Shown: positions 21,642-33,580, counted from the first letter of the stretch. The stretch: DNA of 64,000 bases from Henricia sp. BOLD:AAB3569 (GCA_037783545.1 JBBELK010000994.1:310001-374000), one strand, 5' to 3'. Notes: a model not told the origin generated them from the letters alone. A program made the numbers and translations.

Positions 21642-22148
21642 TTATTTGGTTGTGAAGCGACCATTGGCATCGGCCTTCAAGCAGAACATCTGTGAACTGG
21701 CAGGAAACTCGCAGATCACATACAATTGAGCATCACATTTAGTATCATCCATGCGTCCAGACCACTTATGCCATAACGTAGCACAGTCTTGACCACTTCC
21801 AAAGTCATTTAGCCGTCCTAGTCCCCAGTTGAGGTAGCTGCACTCTTGGCCTTCCCCACCAGCTTGCATCCACTTGCCTTCCTCCTCTCTGTCAGTACAG
21901 CCGATCCAGACACTACCATATTGAACACTAATTGTGAACATCTCCCAGATAAACTGATGTTCTTGGGGAGATTCAGGAACCGCCAAGCCACCTCCCATGT
22001 CTGAGCAGGCTCTGTTGGCTTTATCCCAATTCATGGTCAGATCCAGCAGTTGGTAGCAAGAACCATCAAATGCTTCTTGACCAGGCTTACAGGGTTGGGC
22101 TTGGACCCATGAAGCCATAGTCAGCACACTGAGCCAAATCAGCATCAT
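21642..22148 (-). CDS. Secreted C-type lectin, chimeric B/A, GRLN variant
   Basis: A 168-residue secreted CTLD protein. The start is placed at MMLIWLSVLTMASWVQAQ, the shared type B signal peptide, although the frame is open 14 codons further upstream. The N-terminal Cys pair 20/31 is kept, with core Cys 48, 122, 138 and 146 plus 84, 103 and 155. The ligand motif reads GRLND (111-115), lacking the Glu/Gln and Pro of EPN/QPD, so classical calcium-dependent sugar binding is doubtful. The N-terminal half is type B, while the end (DDTKCDAQLYVICEF, SSQMFCLKADANGRFTTK) and the 3' flank are type A. A type B 3' half lies orphaned at 21273-21454. A possible poly(A) signal (AATAAA, minus strand) is at 21514-21519. 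Confidence 0.85.
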   Translation of the reverse strand: MMLIWLSVLTMASWVQAQPCKPGQEAFDGSCYQLLDLTMNWDKANRACSDMGGGLAVPESPQEHQFIWEMFTISVQYGSVWIGCTDREEEGKWMQAGGEGQECSYLNWGLGRLNDFGSGQDCATLWHKWSGRMDDTKCDAQLYVICEFPASSQMFCLKADANGRFTTK

Positions 22149-23866
22149 GTTGACTGATAAATCTATAAAGTAAATCCCATGTGAAATCAAATCAATCTTC
22201 CTAAAAAGTCTCTTGATCTCTAAATTGTATTTGTGTGTATGTTTCCCTGTCTGTGTTGTCCTATCAACACATCAGTCTGTTCCAATTGTCCGAGTACTGT
22301 AAGAATCCCACATTAACACTTTAGACAGTTGCAGCACATTATCTGTTGCATTGACAGTGTTGAATATATATCGTGTTGGTTTTGATTGAAAGAAAAAGGT
22401 TTTTGTGGTTTTCTTTCCTTTGTATGGTTGTTGCTAGTCTCCTATGAGAACATTCATTGTCAAACTGGTGTTATGCAGAGAGTTGGTACAATGCTGGAGT
22501 AATCAAAGTCATTAGAGTTTTAGCTGCAGGATCTATCAAATTCTTGACCAAGTTACCAGAGTGAATTCTGACCACAATTCTGGCAGTTTATCGGCTCATC
22601 AAACTGTAGGTTGCATTAACAAGTAGTCCTTGTGGAGCTGCAAACCATTCCCTGTTGCCTTTCCAGAAGTCTTCTTGTACACTGTTCCATGTGCCTGCAT
22701 TGAGATCTTGTTCCAGCTATGATAAGTCCTCAAATGCCGTGTCTTCAAAATGCACTGGCAAAATAGGCCGCTCTTACAGACTCAAACGGGTCAGTGTTGA
22801 AGTCTGATGGAAACAAAATCAATGAATTTCATTTGTTTTCAATCTTCATCCAGTGGATTGGCAGGTTCATTCCGGATTTATTACCATGACTGCCTTGGAC
22901 TAATTTAGTGTTGTCAATCAGTGCATTCAGTTTGGCTTCAGTTTGGCTTATCAAACCGTACGTGGCATTAACAAACAATCTTTGTAGAGCTGCAACCATT
23001 CCAAACGGCGAGTTTTATCCAGTTTTACAACGGTAAAGGGTGGTGTTTTTGATACTATTTCAGTTTCTCAAATACAGCCCCATGCAACAGCTTCAAATCT
23101 CCCATTGGCGGTTTCCCTTCTCTGCGCCCTGCTCTTTACTTCAACTCGATAGAAAATTTAAAACGTCACAAAGATGCTTTTGATTTTCTAGTTTTCGTCT
23201 ATTGAGTGGTTAGGTGGTTGCAGAGTCCTACTTGCTATTGTTTGTACAGGGCTGAGTTTGTAACCACATCAAACTATACATGTAGGTGATATTAACTTGC
23301 AGCCAGAATGGAGATGCAAACCACACAGTGATGCTGCCTTTTTGTGAAGACTTCATGCATTGAAATCTTGTTTCAATATAATAACCAGTCATGGAATGCT
23401 CCTTCTTTTAAATAACTTGCTGCAAAAACTAATCCTGTTACTGCTTGTCAATTGTACGTGATCGATATTGCTACAATGGTGCTCGGAAATAAGATTACAT
23501 TTGCTACAAGTAGCCATCTTAACGAATGAAACGCAATCCCTTTCTTTAATCTTCGTCCATTGAATTGGCAAGGCCGTTTCCTTGCCTTTAATTAATTTCG
23601 TGTTGTTAAATCACGTTCTTGCTCTATCAGCAATACGCTCAACAGTAAATCTGTTTAAATTGTTAAAGCATCTCACAATTTGATATTGGCAAACAACTTT
23701 AATTGCCTCCTCTGCTTTTCGTCCTACCATTAAGCATCGGTTTTTGTCGTGTGGTTTGCACAAACGGTGCCAAGCAGCATCATTTAATGATCCATGGGCT
23801 GAATGACGAAGACATTGCAAAAGCGAAAAGTGATTGGCTATACGGGTTTATATACCAGGGTTGTAG
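22149..23866. other. Type B lectin upstream cassette sequence
   Basis: It contains the blocks that recur at 29298-30170, 35430-36060 and 37080-37800 (the segment with gcagcacattatctgttgca; the segment with gcattaacaagcagtctttg), the gattggcaggttcattccg motif near 22857, and a ttctcaaatacagcc block near 23068. No gene was recognised. Confidence 0.5.
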
Positions 23867-24029
23867 TCGAGTCCACCACCAGTCCCTGGGTCTTAATTCA
23901 AGTCACAAGCTATTCAAATAAACTCCAACTAAGGCATTCTTTTGTGCGTGTTCATCCTTTGCTTCTTGTTACTGAAATTGTGATTGCTATGGACTTGTGG
24001 TAGACTATGATGGACTTGACTATAACCCT
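23867..24029. mobile_element. GGGTTGTAGTC fold-back MITE, copy 2
   Basis: Left agggttgtagtcgagtccac pairs with right gtggtagactatgatggact and tgactataaccct. It is the paralogue of 18241-18412. Confidence 0.7.
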
Positions 24030-24814
24030 GTGGGTTACTTTGCTCATAATGAAAAGTTTTGGACATTGCGCGTACACGTTCAGTATACATGCGCATGCCT
24101 TCTTCAAGACTAAAACAGACATATCTTTAAAACCCAACATCGTACAGATCTGGGGTGATCAGAATAATAAAGAAGACATACTCAGCTTTCTATAGGAATA
24201 CAAATTGTACCTGCCAGTGCTCGGGAAAATAACGACCATTTTGGTTTTAAAAAACCACAATCGCACTAAGTGCCCCATTCATTAGTGTACATTCACAAAG
24301 CACAAACTAGTTTTTTTTAAAGTTCAGCAACCTTGGGGTGACGTGATTCGCAAAGTTGATAAAATTCTCCAAACGTTGATATAAAAAGCATGCCTATTGG
24401 ACAATAAATTATAACGACCATTTTTGCTAGAAAAAATATATCCAATCAGTGTTTGATTATTTAGCCAATGGTTTGCCTGCCTGTAGGCCGTAGGGTTGGC
24501 ACGCGCGCGCCAACTACAGCGGATCTTGGCAACTTTTCGAGGGTAGGTCTGCCTGTGTTGCTTTGAATATGTGCATTTTAAAACATTGTTAAATGTATAT
24601 TTATATAGACACTAAAGACACTAATAAAAATACGTTTTAAGAAAACAAAACATTTTTCAGGGGATTTTGAAGCAGGTTTGGGGACACTTTATATGCATTC
24701 GTCCAACTTGGCCGGTCCGTCCCTCAATCCTCCCCTCCCCTTCCGTGAAATGAAACTTTCCAAACTAGCGCGCGCGCTCCACATATACGCGGAACTCTGT
24801 AGTGAACACACTTG
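24030..24814. other. Sequence without recognised features
   Basis: Nothing coding or structural was recognised. A CpG-rich short stretch lies at 24490-24540. Confidence 0.4.
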
Positions 24815-25291
24815 GGCTGCGTTCGGGCGTGTACTCGTGTTAACACGAGTTATACTCCTGCGCGCGCGAACGGCAAGAATAACGACACTCGGGTCAGTGA
24901 GAGTATGCTCTCACTACTCCCCAACAAATGGGGAGTGTGCTCTTACTCCCAACGAGAGTCATGTGATTTGTACGAAGACGGCGAAATATGGGTGGGATTT
25001 TAGGTGAATTTGCTCAACGTGTCAACTCAATAACTGAAACAACAACTCACTAAGGTTTGTTTTGGACGGCATCAAAGGTTCTCGCGACTTACGGCCTGTA
25101 TTTCCTCAGTTTCTTGTGAGCATTTAAACGGCGTTTCTTGTGCAGTGATGGCATTTAAGATAGAGACGGCCATCTTCACTGATTGATATTCGCGCACGCG
25201 GACTGCGGACTTGCCGTTCGCGTGATGTGACCCGAGTGCAATGCGCACGCATTACTCCCAAGTAACGAGAACTGCACGCCCGAACGCAGCC
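24815..25291. mobile_element. GGCTGCGTTCGGGCG MITE, copy 2
   Basis: Ends GGCTGCGTTCGGGCGTGTAC and CACGCCCGAACGCAGCC. The 477-bp element is followed after 26 bp by another copy in the same orientation. It lacks the extra right-end sequence of the copy at 4551. Confidence 0.8.
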
Positions 25292-25317
25292 TTACTGTAC
25301 TTGTACACGTACTATTA

Positions 25318-25786
25318 GGCTGCGTTCGGGCGTGTACTCGTGTTAACACGAGTTATACTCCTGCGCGCGTGAACGGCAAGAATAACGACACTCGGGTCAG
25401 TGAGATTATGCTCTCACTACTCCCCAACAAATGGGGAGTGTGCTCGTACTCCTGTCAAGTGTCATGTGATTTGTACGAAGATGGTGGAATATGGGTGGGA
25501 TTTTTGGTGAATTTGCTCAACGTGTCAACTCAATAACTGAAACAATAACTCACTAAGGTTTGTTTTAGACGGCATCAAAGGTTCTCACGACTTACGGCCT
25601 GTATTTCCTCAGTTTCTTGTGAGCAATGAAACGGCATTTTTTGTGCAGTGATGGCAAGAGACGTCCATCTTCACTGATTGCCATTCGCGCACGCGGACTG
25701 CGGACTTGCCGTTCGCGTGATGTGACCCGAGTGCAATGCGCACGCATTACTCCCGAGTAACGAGAACTGCACGCCCGAACGCAGCC
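25318..25786. mobile_element. GGCTGCGTTCGGGCG MITE, copy 3
   Basis: It has the same ends as copy 2 and very similar interior sequence. The head-to-tail arrangement with copy 2 suggests either tandem duplication of the element with its flank or two insertions. TTA precedes the left end, but the right flank (ATA) does not match exactly. Confidence 0.8.
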
Positions 25787-25902
25787 ATATAGTACAGTAT
25801 CTGCCTACTACGTACGTGTGTTGTGTATCTAGCTACATGCAAGTACACAAAAATATGTATGCAGAGCTTTTGTCCGTTTTCCTATACAAACTTTTCAATA
25901 TG

Positions 25903-28765
25903 GTGTCTGTTATAAGACGAAAGACATACATGTACAGGAATCGCTTCGTAGTTTGGCACTGTGCAGCGGCCGTCAGCAGTGCTGCGTACTGTTATTCTGT
26001 CAGCAGTGGCCAATCAAACCTTTCTTACACAAAAGCCAAGTGAAACAATTGACACTCGCCTACATGGGAAATCCATACAGCGCCCAATCTTAAAGAATGC
26101 AAAAAAATTACCAATTCTAATTAGGACATTATTTCCAACGTGCAAGATTATTTTCAGCAGTAAAATTACTTGGAGCGCCCAAAAATATTGAAAGCGTGCA
26201 AAATAATTTATTTTTAAAATAACTTAAATCACGTTAAATAAACAATTTCAAACACATGAAATGAATTATTTGAAGCAGCCATAATTTAAATCACCTTGTG
26301 CATCATACATCACCTTAAAGCTAATAGTTCCTCCTAATTGTATTCCTATTTTGTTGCTTAGCACTGTACTCGGTTTAGTTTTCTCACAGCAAACCTATAA
26401 ATATATTGACATCAACTGCAATATAATTGCAACAATCAAATACATGTAGCTCTGAGTTCCAGTGCTATCCCAACATCAGTGCTCTATTCCTAGATTTCTG
26501 CACTTTTGGCGTGACTAGAGAATTGTATCTACATGACAGACACACCTTGTCACAGGAATAGGTGAAAACAGTCATTTGGGAAACAAAACATTCAAAATGT
26601 AACCACTCCAATATCCCTAACTTATTGCGAGTACATGTATAGTATATATTGACATATCAGTGTGAACATTTTAGATTATAATTGCAACAATTAGATACGT
26701 GTAGCTGTTAGTTTCAGTGCTATCTCAACAGCAGTGCTCTATTCCTTGGTCATTGCAACCAGTAAACTAACCCCTTTGGCTTGACCAGGCTAAGGCTCCC
26801 AACTACTTTTTGAGTCCATGTAATTTGTTCCCGACACTTAATAAACACCTCCTACAAAAGATTTTAAAAGATAAATACAAGTGGAAAACGACAATTGACT
26901 GAAAAACCTTAATCCACGCTTGACTAACACCACTTATTCACACCACTTGTTACCAAGATTTACATTAATTGATTACCGATAATAATTTATAAACATTTAT
27001 GAACTATATGTACAAGTAAATATTCTCTATTTTGACTATGACCAAGGTACACTAGGTTTTCTGTCGAACCTCTTATTTGACATTACATGTATATAACTCC
27101 CAGTAGATCCTTGTGATCTGATTGGACATTAGCAGGTCACTTGTCGTTCAATATTTAATCTATTTAATGCTACGTCACTAACCGTGCAATTAAAGACCTA
27201 ATAATTGGTAAAAAAGAGTAGGATGACAAGAATCTACTTGGGCGTTATATAAAACAAATAATGAATGTTTTAATTCGTGCAATGGGAGGAATATTTTCAT
27301 TCAGTGAAAGATGGAATGTGTTCCATTCAACTCGGCTTAGCCTAGTTAAATGGAACATTCCATCTTTCACCACATAAAAATATTCCTTCCATTGCACGAA
27401 TTAAAACATTAATTATTTGTATACTAGTAGAATAAACAATGAAATTTACATTATTCACCTCAAAGGATTTGGGATGAATACAAGTAACATTTGATTAATT
27501 CTCACTTGACCAACACCGACAAGTTGTACTTCACAATCACTATTTCCATTTATAAAATCCCCTAATCAACTATAACCAAAGCACATGTTTTTAAATCTTG
27601 TTTCCAACACTTCTATTTAAAAAAGGGTTTACTTTCAAAACATTTTACTAATAATTCACTGGCCTACATGTATACAATGGACCTGGTGAGCCACTCTCCG
27701 ATTGAAGCAGCTATATTTGCCATCTTACTATGCAAGACAATGGGTGAGGTCACAATTCTGCGCTTGTTCTCCCAAACAATCGTGGACGTTTTAGGGAGGT
27801 CTAACAAAGAGAACAATATCGTCCGCGATTGGAAAGCAAACGTCCGCGATTCGCTCCTGTACAAAACCAACGAGAGTAAGGAAAAATAGACTATGTCCAA
27901 ACAAAAGAGGAACAAAGGGACGTCCGCGATTGTCAGTGAGTTCACACCTGCGTGATTGTGTTACGTGTTAGTTTAACACTTAACAGATCTGTTAAACATG
28001 ACAATAATCTCGACCTCTAACTGAATACCAGATTAACACCATGTTAACAGATCCGCTAACAAATTGGAAAATACGATATGTACATAGTGTTCGTAGGTCA
28101 TTATTTTCCAACAAAAAGAGAAACCAACCGTGAATAACAAAACCAACTCGCATTTCGCATTGGTTTCTACGCCTGGAAATAAAACTAACTCCAAGACCAC
28201 GTAATTTATCCGAACCAGAAATCTGGTTCGGATAAATCACGTGACCTCGATTTTTGAAAAATGCTAAAAAACGACAAAATTTTGTGGATTCTTTTAAGGT
28301 TATCATCAGTCTATTTCAGAAAGACTTTCAGAATCTTGAATGGGTCTATTTCGAGCCCAAAATAGCCCAACAAAGCCGGTATGTCCCCTTAATTTTGATT
28401 AACTTTACAACAAATCTGTCTTTGTGCCGCGCCATATTTGACCTTTCTCGGGCGCTTTCACGTAAACTACAAGTTGCATTTATAATTTATGTCAAAGGTG
28501 ATCACATGTATCCCCACTGCGACATACAGTGATATCTCTTTTATACAGTGATCTATAACTCTTTTATACCCGACTCTTGCTCTCTCAAATGTGAGGAGCC
28601 AAACTAACAAAATGTATGAAGCATATCGGAATGCAAATCAAAACTGTACTCATTTTTCAAATGGTCAAAAGGGATTCGGTCCACATGTGTTATTGTTTTA
28701 ACAGATTTTGCTGTGATATCCTACAGAATTAAGAAACCTGAAATTGTTTCCTCTCCCTGTAATGA
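25903..28765. repeat. Older duplicated segment, copy 2
   Basis: This is the counterpart of 18430-21265. It ends at the partial TTAA-MITE terminus next to the lectin at 28776. It contains no gene. A pair of opposed short ORFs at 27664-27945 is not conserved in copy 1 and is not called. Confidence 0.8.
27256..27419. mobile_element. AATGTTTTAATTC fold-back MITE, copy 2
   Basis: Left aaataatgaatgttttaatt pairs with right aattaaaacattaattattt. Internally, agatggaatgtgttccattc pairs with aaatggaacattccatct. It is the paralogue of 19973-20121. Confidence 0.75.
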
Positions 28766-28775
28766 GATTTGTTGT

Positions 28776-29297
28776 TCATTTGGTTGTGAAGCGAACATTG
28801 GCATCGACTTTCAAGCAGAACTTTACTGGGGTAGGATGGGAACCGGCAGGGAGCTCACAGATCACATAGTTTTTCTGAGAACATCGGGCATCATTCAAAG
28901 TTCCAGACCAATACCAAAACTCAGCACAGCCTTGATCTCCTCCGGATGCCCCATTATCTGGCAGTTTTGGTGTCCAGTTAAGGTAGCTGCACTCTTGGCC
29001 TTCCCCACCAGCCTGCATCCACTTGCCTTCCTCCTCTATGTCAGTACAGCCGATCCAGAGACTGCGATCTTCAACACTTCTTGTGAACATCTTCCAGATG
29101 AACCAATGTTCTTCTTCTGTGTCAGGAACCACCAAGCCACCTCCCATGTCAGAGCAGGTTGTGTTGGCTTCATCCCAAGTCATTTTTCGATCCAGCAGTT
29201 GGTAGCAAGAACCATCAAATGCTTCTTGACCAGGCTTACAGGGTTGGGCTTGGACCCATGAAGCCACAGTCAGCACACTGAGCCAAATCAGCATCAT
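28776..29297 (-). CDS. Secreted C-type lectin, type B, LPD variant
   Basis: A 173-residue secreted CTLD protein. The start is placed at MMLIWLSVLTVASWVQAQ; the frame is open 45 codons further upstream, but that part is basic, is not shared as protein by other copies and would hide the signal peptide. Cys 20/31 form the likely N-terminal pair. Core Cys are 48, 124, 139 and 147, with TLND before Cys139. The ligand motif is KLPDN (111-115), a QPD-like loop with Leu in place of Gln. The tail is the long form SHPTPVKFCLKVDANVRFTTK. This is the best-preserved type B gene, with both halves of type B origin. Confidence 0.87.
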   Translation of the reverse strand: MMLIWLSVLTVASWVQAQPCKPGQEAFDGSCYQLLDRKMTWDEANTTCSDMGGGLVVPDTEEEHWFIWKMFTRSVEDRSLWIGCTDIEEEGKWMQAGGEGQECSYLNWTPKLPDNGASGGDQGCAEFWYWSGTLNDARCSQKNYVICELPAGSHPTPVKFCLKVDANVRFTTK

Positions 29298-30801
29298 GTT
29301 GACTGATAAATCTATAAAGTAAATCTCATGTGAAATCAAATCAATCTTCCTAAAAAATCTCTTGATCTCTAAATTGTATTTGTGTGCACGTTTCCCCCGT
29401 CTGTGTTCTATCAACACATCAGTCTGTTCCACTTGTCTGAGTACTGTAAGAATTCCACATTAACCCTTCAGACAGTTGCAGCACATTATCTGTTGCATTG
29501 ACAGTGTTGATTATATTCTGTCGGTTTTTATTGAAAGAAAAAGGGTTTTAGGTTTTCTGTGGTTTTCTTTCCTTTGTATGGATGTTGCTAGTCTCCCATG
29601 AAAACATTCATTGTCAAACTGGTGTTCATGCAGAGAGTTGGTACAATGCTAGAGTAATCAAAGTCATTCGAATTTTAGCTGCAGGATCTATCAAATTCTT
29701 GACCAAGTTACCAGAGTGAATTTTGACCACAATATTTCTGGCAGTTTATCGGCTCATCAAACTGTAGGTGGCATTAACAAAGTCTTTGTGGAGCTGCAAA
29801 CCATTCCCTGTTGCCTTTCCAGAAGTCTTCTTGTACACTGTTCTATGTGCCTGCATTGAGATCTTGTTCCAGTTATGATCAGTCCTCAAGTGCCGTGTCT
29901 TCATAACGTACTGGCAAAATAAGCCGCTCTTACAGATTCAAATGGGTCAGCGTTGAAGTCTGATGGAAACAAAATCAATGAATTTCATTTGTTTTCAATC
30001 TTCATCCAGTGGATTGGCAGGTTCATTCCGGATTTATTACCATGACTGCCTTGGACTAATTTAGTGTTGTCAATCAGTGCATTCAGTTTGGTTTCTCTAT
30101 CAACAAACTGGCTTGGCAATACTTGCTAATTGAAATATCAACGTCGATCAATCTATTGAATTGTTGAAGCAGTGCACCAAAGTGAAAAACAACCACAAAG
30201 TCATGTCCTGCATCAGTGTTTTTATTTAATCTTCATCCAGCGGATTGGCAGGTTTTCACCTTGGAATAATTTTGTGCTGCCAATCCATAGGCATACATGC
30301 CGTTTGGATTCTCTTTCTTTCTTTCAGTGTCAATCAATCTATTGAAGTGTACAACTCAAAAAAGTGACAAATAGCCACAGGGTTTTTATCTTCATCCAGT
30401 AGATTGGCAGGTTCAATCCGTAATTATTACCATGACTGTGTAGGAATAATTTGGTGGTGTCAATCTGCATGTATGCATGCAGTTTGGTTCTCCATGAACA
30501 ATCTAATGAAGTATTAAAACAGCTCAAAAGTCAAACAATGAAACATTCCCACATGTCTTGCATCAATGTGGATCCATAAAGAAAATACTGAAATTTTAAG
30601 AGCAGTTCATCTTAGCTCTTGTGAGCTGTTAGCAGATAACCTTTCTGATATTGTCGCCTAGAATGATGCTGTTACTTGTTACACGGAATTTGAGGGTTTA
30701 GTTTATGTGACACACAAGTGGACAGGGTTTTTTTTGCGAACAGAGCGTAGAATCAATCTCCAATCAGTACCTCCTTGTATCGTGTTAATGAGACTGGTTC
30801 T
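29298..30801. other. Cassette spacer with tandem gattggcaggtt modules
   Basis: It holds the gcagcacattatctgttgca block and then three loosely tandem copies (about 30005, 30235, 30395; spacing roughly 160-230 bp) of a module containing catccagtggattggcaggt and a following accatgactg / ggaataattt segment. The same tandem set appears at 37630-38190, 45040-45600 and, shorter, at 52450-52830. Short minus-strand frames around the module (GNKYGMNLPI-like) vary in length and are not called as genes. Confidence 0.55.
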
Positions 30802-31308
30802 TTAGTTGGTTGTGAAGCGACCATTGGCATCAGCTTTCAAGCAGAACTTTACTGGGGTAGGATGGGAACTGGTAGGGAACTCGCAGATGACATACTTTGC
30901 AAGAGAGCATCTAATATCATTCATAAGACCAGAACTGGTATATCCGAACGCAAGACAATCTTCATTGTTAAGATCACTTGGTTCTCCGTCTGCCCAGTTG
31001 AAGTAGCTGCACTCTTGGCCTTCCCCACCAGCCTGCATCCACTTACCTTCCTCCTCTCTGTCAGTACAGCCGATCCAGAGGCTGCGATCTTGAAAGCTTC
31101 TTGTGAACATCCCCCAGATTAACCAATGTTCTTCTTCTGTATCAGGAACCACCAAGCCACCTCCCATGTCTGAGCAGGCTGTGTTGGCTTCATCCCAAGT
31201 CATTGTCTGATCCAACAGTTGGTAACGAGAGCTGCCATTTTTTTGACAGGAGTGAGCGTAATTGTAGGAAATTATGATGAGTGCAACGTTCATCCACACC
31301 AGATTCAT
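30802..31308 (-). CDS. Secreted C-type lectin, type A, EPS variant
   Basis: A 168-residue secreted CTLD protein starting MNLVWMNVALIIISYNYAHS. Four residues are missing between the signal peptide and QLLD compared with other type A copies (SCQKNGSSRYQLLD), and the second N-terminal Cys is Arg. Core Cys are 45, 118, 134 and 142, with LMND before Cys134. The ligand motif is GEPSD (108-112): Glu and Pro are kept but Ser replaces the calcium-binding Asn. The long tail SHPTPVKFC is present. Its copies in units 2 and 3 share a frameshift, so this is the only intact member of its branch. Confidence 0.87.
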   Translation of the reverse strand: MNLVWMNVALIIISYNYAHSCQKNGSSRYQLLDQTMTWDEANTACSDMGGGLVVPDTEEEHWLIWGMFTRSFQDRSLWIGCTDREEEGKWMQAGGEGQECSYFNWADGEPSDLNNEDCLAFGYTSSGLMNDIRCSLAKYVICEFPTSSHPTPVKFCLKADANGRFTTN

Positions 31309-31439
31309 GGTGCAAGAGCTTCAGTAATCTACAACACTTGTGGTTTTGTTTCCGGATTCCTGCAAGTTTCAAGAAATTATTTTGGTTGAAATCTTATCGG
31401 CCAGTGTCAACAAGAAATAGTTATTTCGATGAGATATAC

Positions 31440-31800
31440 CACCAAGTGCAGTCCTGTCGGATGCTGTGAAAACTTTGATAAAAATTAATGTCTGGCACCT
31501 TTTCCAAAAACCAAACGGCACATAATTGGTCTCCACAATGTATTTAAATATCCTTGAATTGCTACAACAAACAGAGTGGTGGGAAACTTGTCCGTGAAAG
31601 TCTTTCGTTGAAATGATTTGTGGTCTGCGAACAGCAAGTTTTATCCAGCTTTTACAACAACAAAGGGCAGTGTTTTTGATACTATTCCAGTTTCTCTGAT
31701 GCAACCCCTTGCAACAACCTCAAATCTCCCATTGGCTGTTTCCCTTCTGTTCACCCTGCTCTTTACTTCCACTCGGTTGAAAATAAAAAAAGTCATGGGT
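31440..31800 (-). pseudogene. Decayed membrane-protein module upstream of lectin (unit 1)
   Basis: It is related to the C-terminal half of the ORF at 11709-12161: WIKLAV, then IISTKDFHGQVSHH in place of VISTKDFHREVCHH, followed by divergent sequence. The hydrophobic N-terminal half is absent. A 111-codon frame (31369-31704) is identical in all three units, which reflects recent duplication and is not evidence of selection. A CCAAT-like ccaatgggag stands in the segment at about 31727-31745. Confidence 0.5.
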
Positions 31801-32825
31801 GGTTAGGTGGTTGCAGAGTCCTTCCTTGTACATGTATTGATTCTTGCATCCACTTGCCAAAAGTGGGTGGGGAGGAGCTTGGGGGGAGTGTTTTTCTCCT
31901 AGAATTTCATTATTGACTACTGCAACAACTTTGTGTTTGACTTATGAGCATATGATTTTGCAGACGTACGTGTCTGTGTGAAGGTTGAAAACTCATTGTG
32001 TTGAAAAAAATTGAAAATAAAATTTTACAATATGCGCACCAATGTGCCAATTTTTTCGCTTCACCAATCCAGTAGAGATATATTTTTGAACTCTTTACCA
32101 GGCAGTTTTGCCTTCTCTAAATGTCAAGGCTGTATATGGGCAACTTGAGCTCAAAATACTTGTGTATGACTGGTGTCAAGCAAAATGTTTGAAACCTACC
32201 TACGTACAAATTTATAAAACAGTATTTGAAAAAAAAAAAAAAAAATAGGACCGGCACAACTGCACAAGGTTTAAAAGGTATCAGATCATTTAATTTTGCA
32301 TGTGCGTAGTATATTCAGGATTCCAGGTGGAAAATGACGGCAAATGCAAAATCTTTGTGTTACCTTTAAAATCAACTTCTTCTTTTTGCTCATTGTATCA
32401 GTTTATTTCTTTGACAATTTCTTATCTTATATGTGAAGGATTTAGCAAGTATATAGCTATTGAAAACTTATTAAAAACCTTTGTTTCTGTTTGATGAACA
32501 CCCACAGTCTAGCTGCACTTTACAACTGCTTACAACATCTGAATAATCTGTATTGATTTACAGAAGCTATTTAGACATGTATATTTATATAATTTCTCAT
32601 TGATTCTAAACGAGACACAATAAAATGTGTGTACTTCTGCTTCTAAAACTATATTAAAAATTTAAATAAATTTACATTTTATTTCCTGCCAAACAATAAC
32701 TACTACTTTTGGTAACTACCATGAATTTGCTTTGAGTGAACAGGTTTTTATTGCACAGATACAGCACCGACAAAGCATGTATACAATTCAGTTTAGAATG
32801 TATTTTTATCTCCTCTTGTATCATG
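31801..32825. other. Cassette spacer, unit 1
   Basis: This is recurring spacer (the segment with catatgattttgcagacgta; the ccaggcagttttgccttct block) without a recognised gene. An A-run lies near 32230 and is interrupted in units 2 and 3. Confidence 0.5.
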
Positions 32826-33567
32826 TTAAAGGGAGAGGTAACACTTGTCAGAATATCGGACAAATTTGATCCAAAATTATTTTATAATTCTGAGGCACTT
32901 GTTTTCAAAGTCGGGCAGCACAATTTATTTTGATGATTGACTTTGCAACAAATCTGGCTTTGTGCTGCAGCATATTTATTATTATTATTATTTATTTCTG
33001 TTACTGAAACCAAGGATTCCTCAATAGTGCCCATTGCACTGTCGCTCGCGCAACAAGCGTGAGGAAACTCATGATATATTAGATACGGCCAGAGACACCG
33101 GGGAATCCCTCCCTTTCTCTTCACGAAGAAATGCTCTGGGATCTTTAAAGTGCGTTACTATAACACACCGGACCAACGGCTTTACATCCCTTCCGAAGGA
33201 TGGCGAAAGTGTGATTAAGTGCCTTTCTCAAGAGCACAAGTGTCACAACCTTTTTCCTGCTCTTTCATGTAAACCACAAGTTGCTACCACTGCAACATGC
33301 AGTGACATAATCAAACTCTTTTGTAACCTGACTCGTCATGCTCTCTTGAATGCGAGGGCCTAACTGAAAAATGTGGCAGTTTATATAAAGCATATTTAAA
33401 AGCAAATAAAACTTGTACTGATTTTTTTCTTCAAATGGTCAAAATGGATCTGGGTTGAAAATATAAACATCCACATGTGTCATTAATTTAACAAACTTTG
33501 CTCTGCTTGCTTGTGATATCCTGGAGAATTAAGCAATCTTCTAGAAAAATGTTTCCTCTCCCTGTAA
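32826..33567. mobile_element. TTAA MITE with nested SINE, unit 1
   Basis: The left end is ttaaagggagaggtaacac and the right end gtttcctctccctgtaa. It is longer than the copy at 15896 because a SINE fragment is inserted at about 32973-33243. The right end lies about 14 bp from the stop codon of the lectin fragment at 33581. Confidence 0.75.
32973..33243 (-). mobile_element. 5'-truncated tRNA-derived SINE, unit 1
   Basis: The (ATT)n tail comes first, followed by the SINE body in inverted orientation (ccttcggaag, tctttaaagtgcgtta). The tRNA-like promoter part is missing. It is present in all three units, so it predates the triplication. Confidence 0.75.
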
Positions 33568-33580
33568 TGAGATTTGTTGT

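Noticed and set aside
27664-27945. 93-codon minus-strand ORF with a hydrophobic segment
   Set aside because: The corresponding position in the duplicate at 20.4 kb does not keep it, and no family is recognised.
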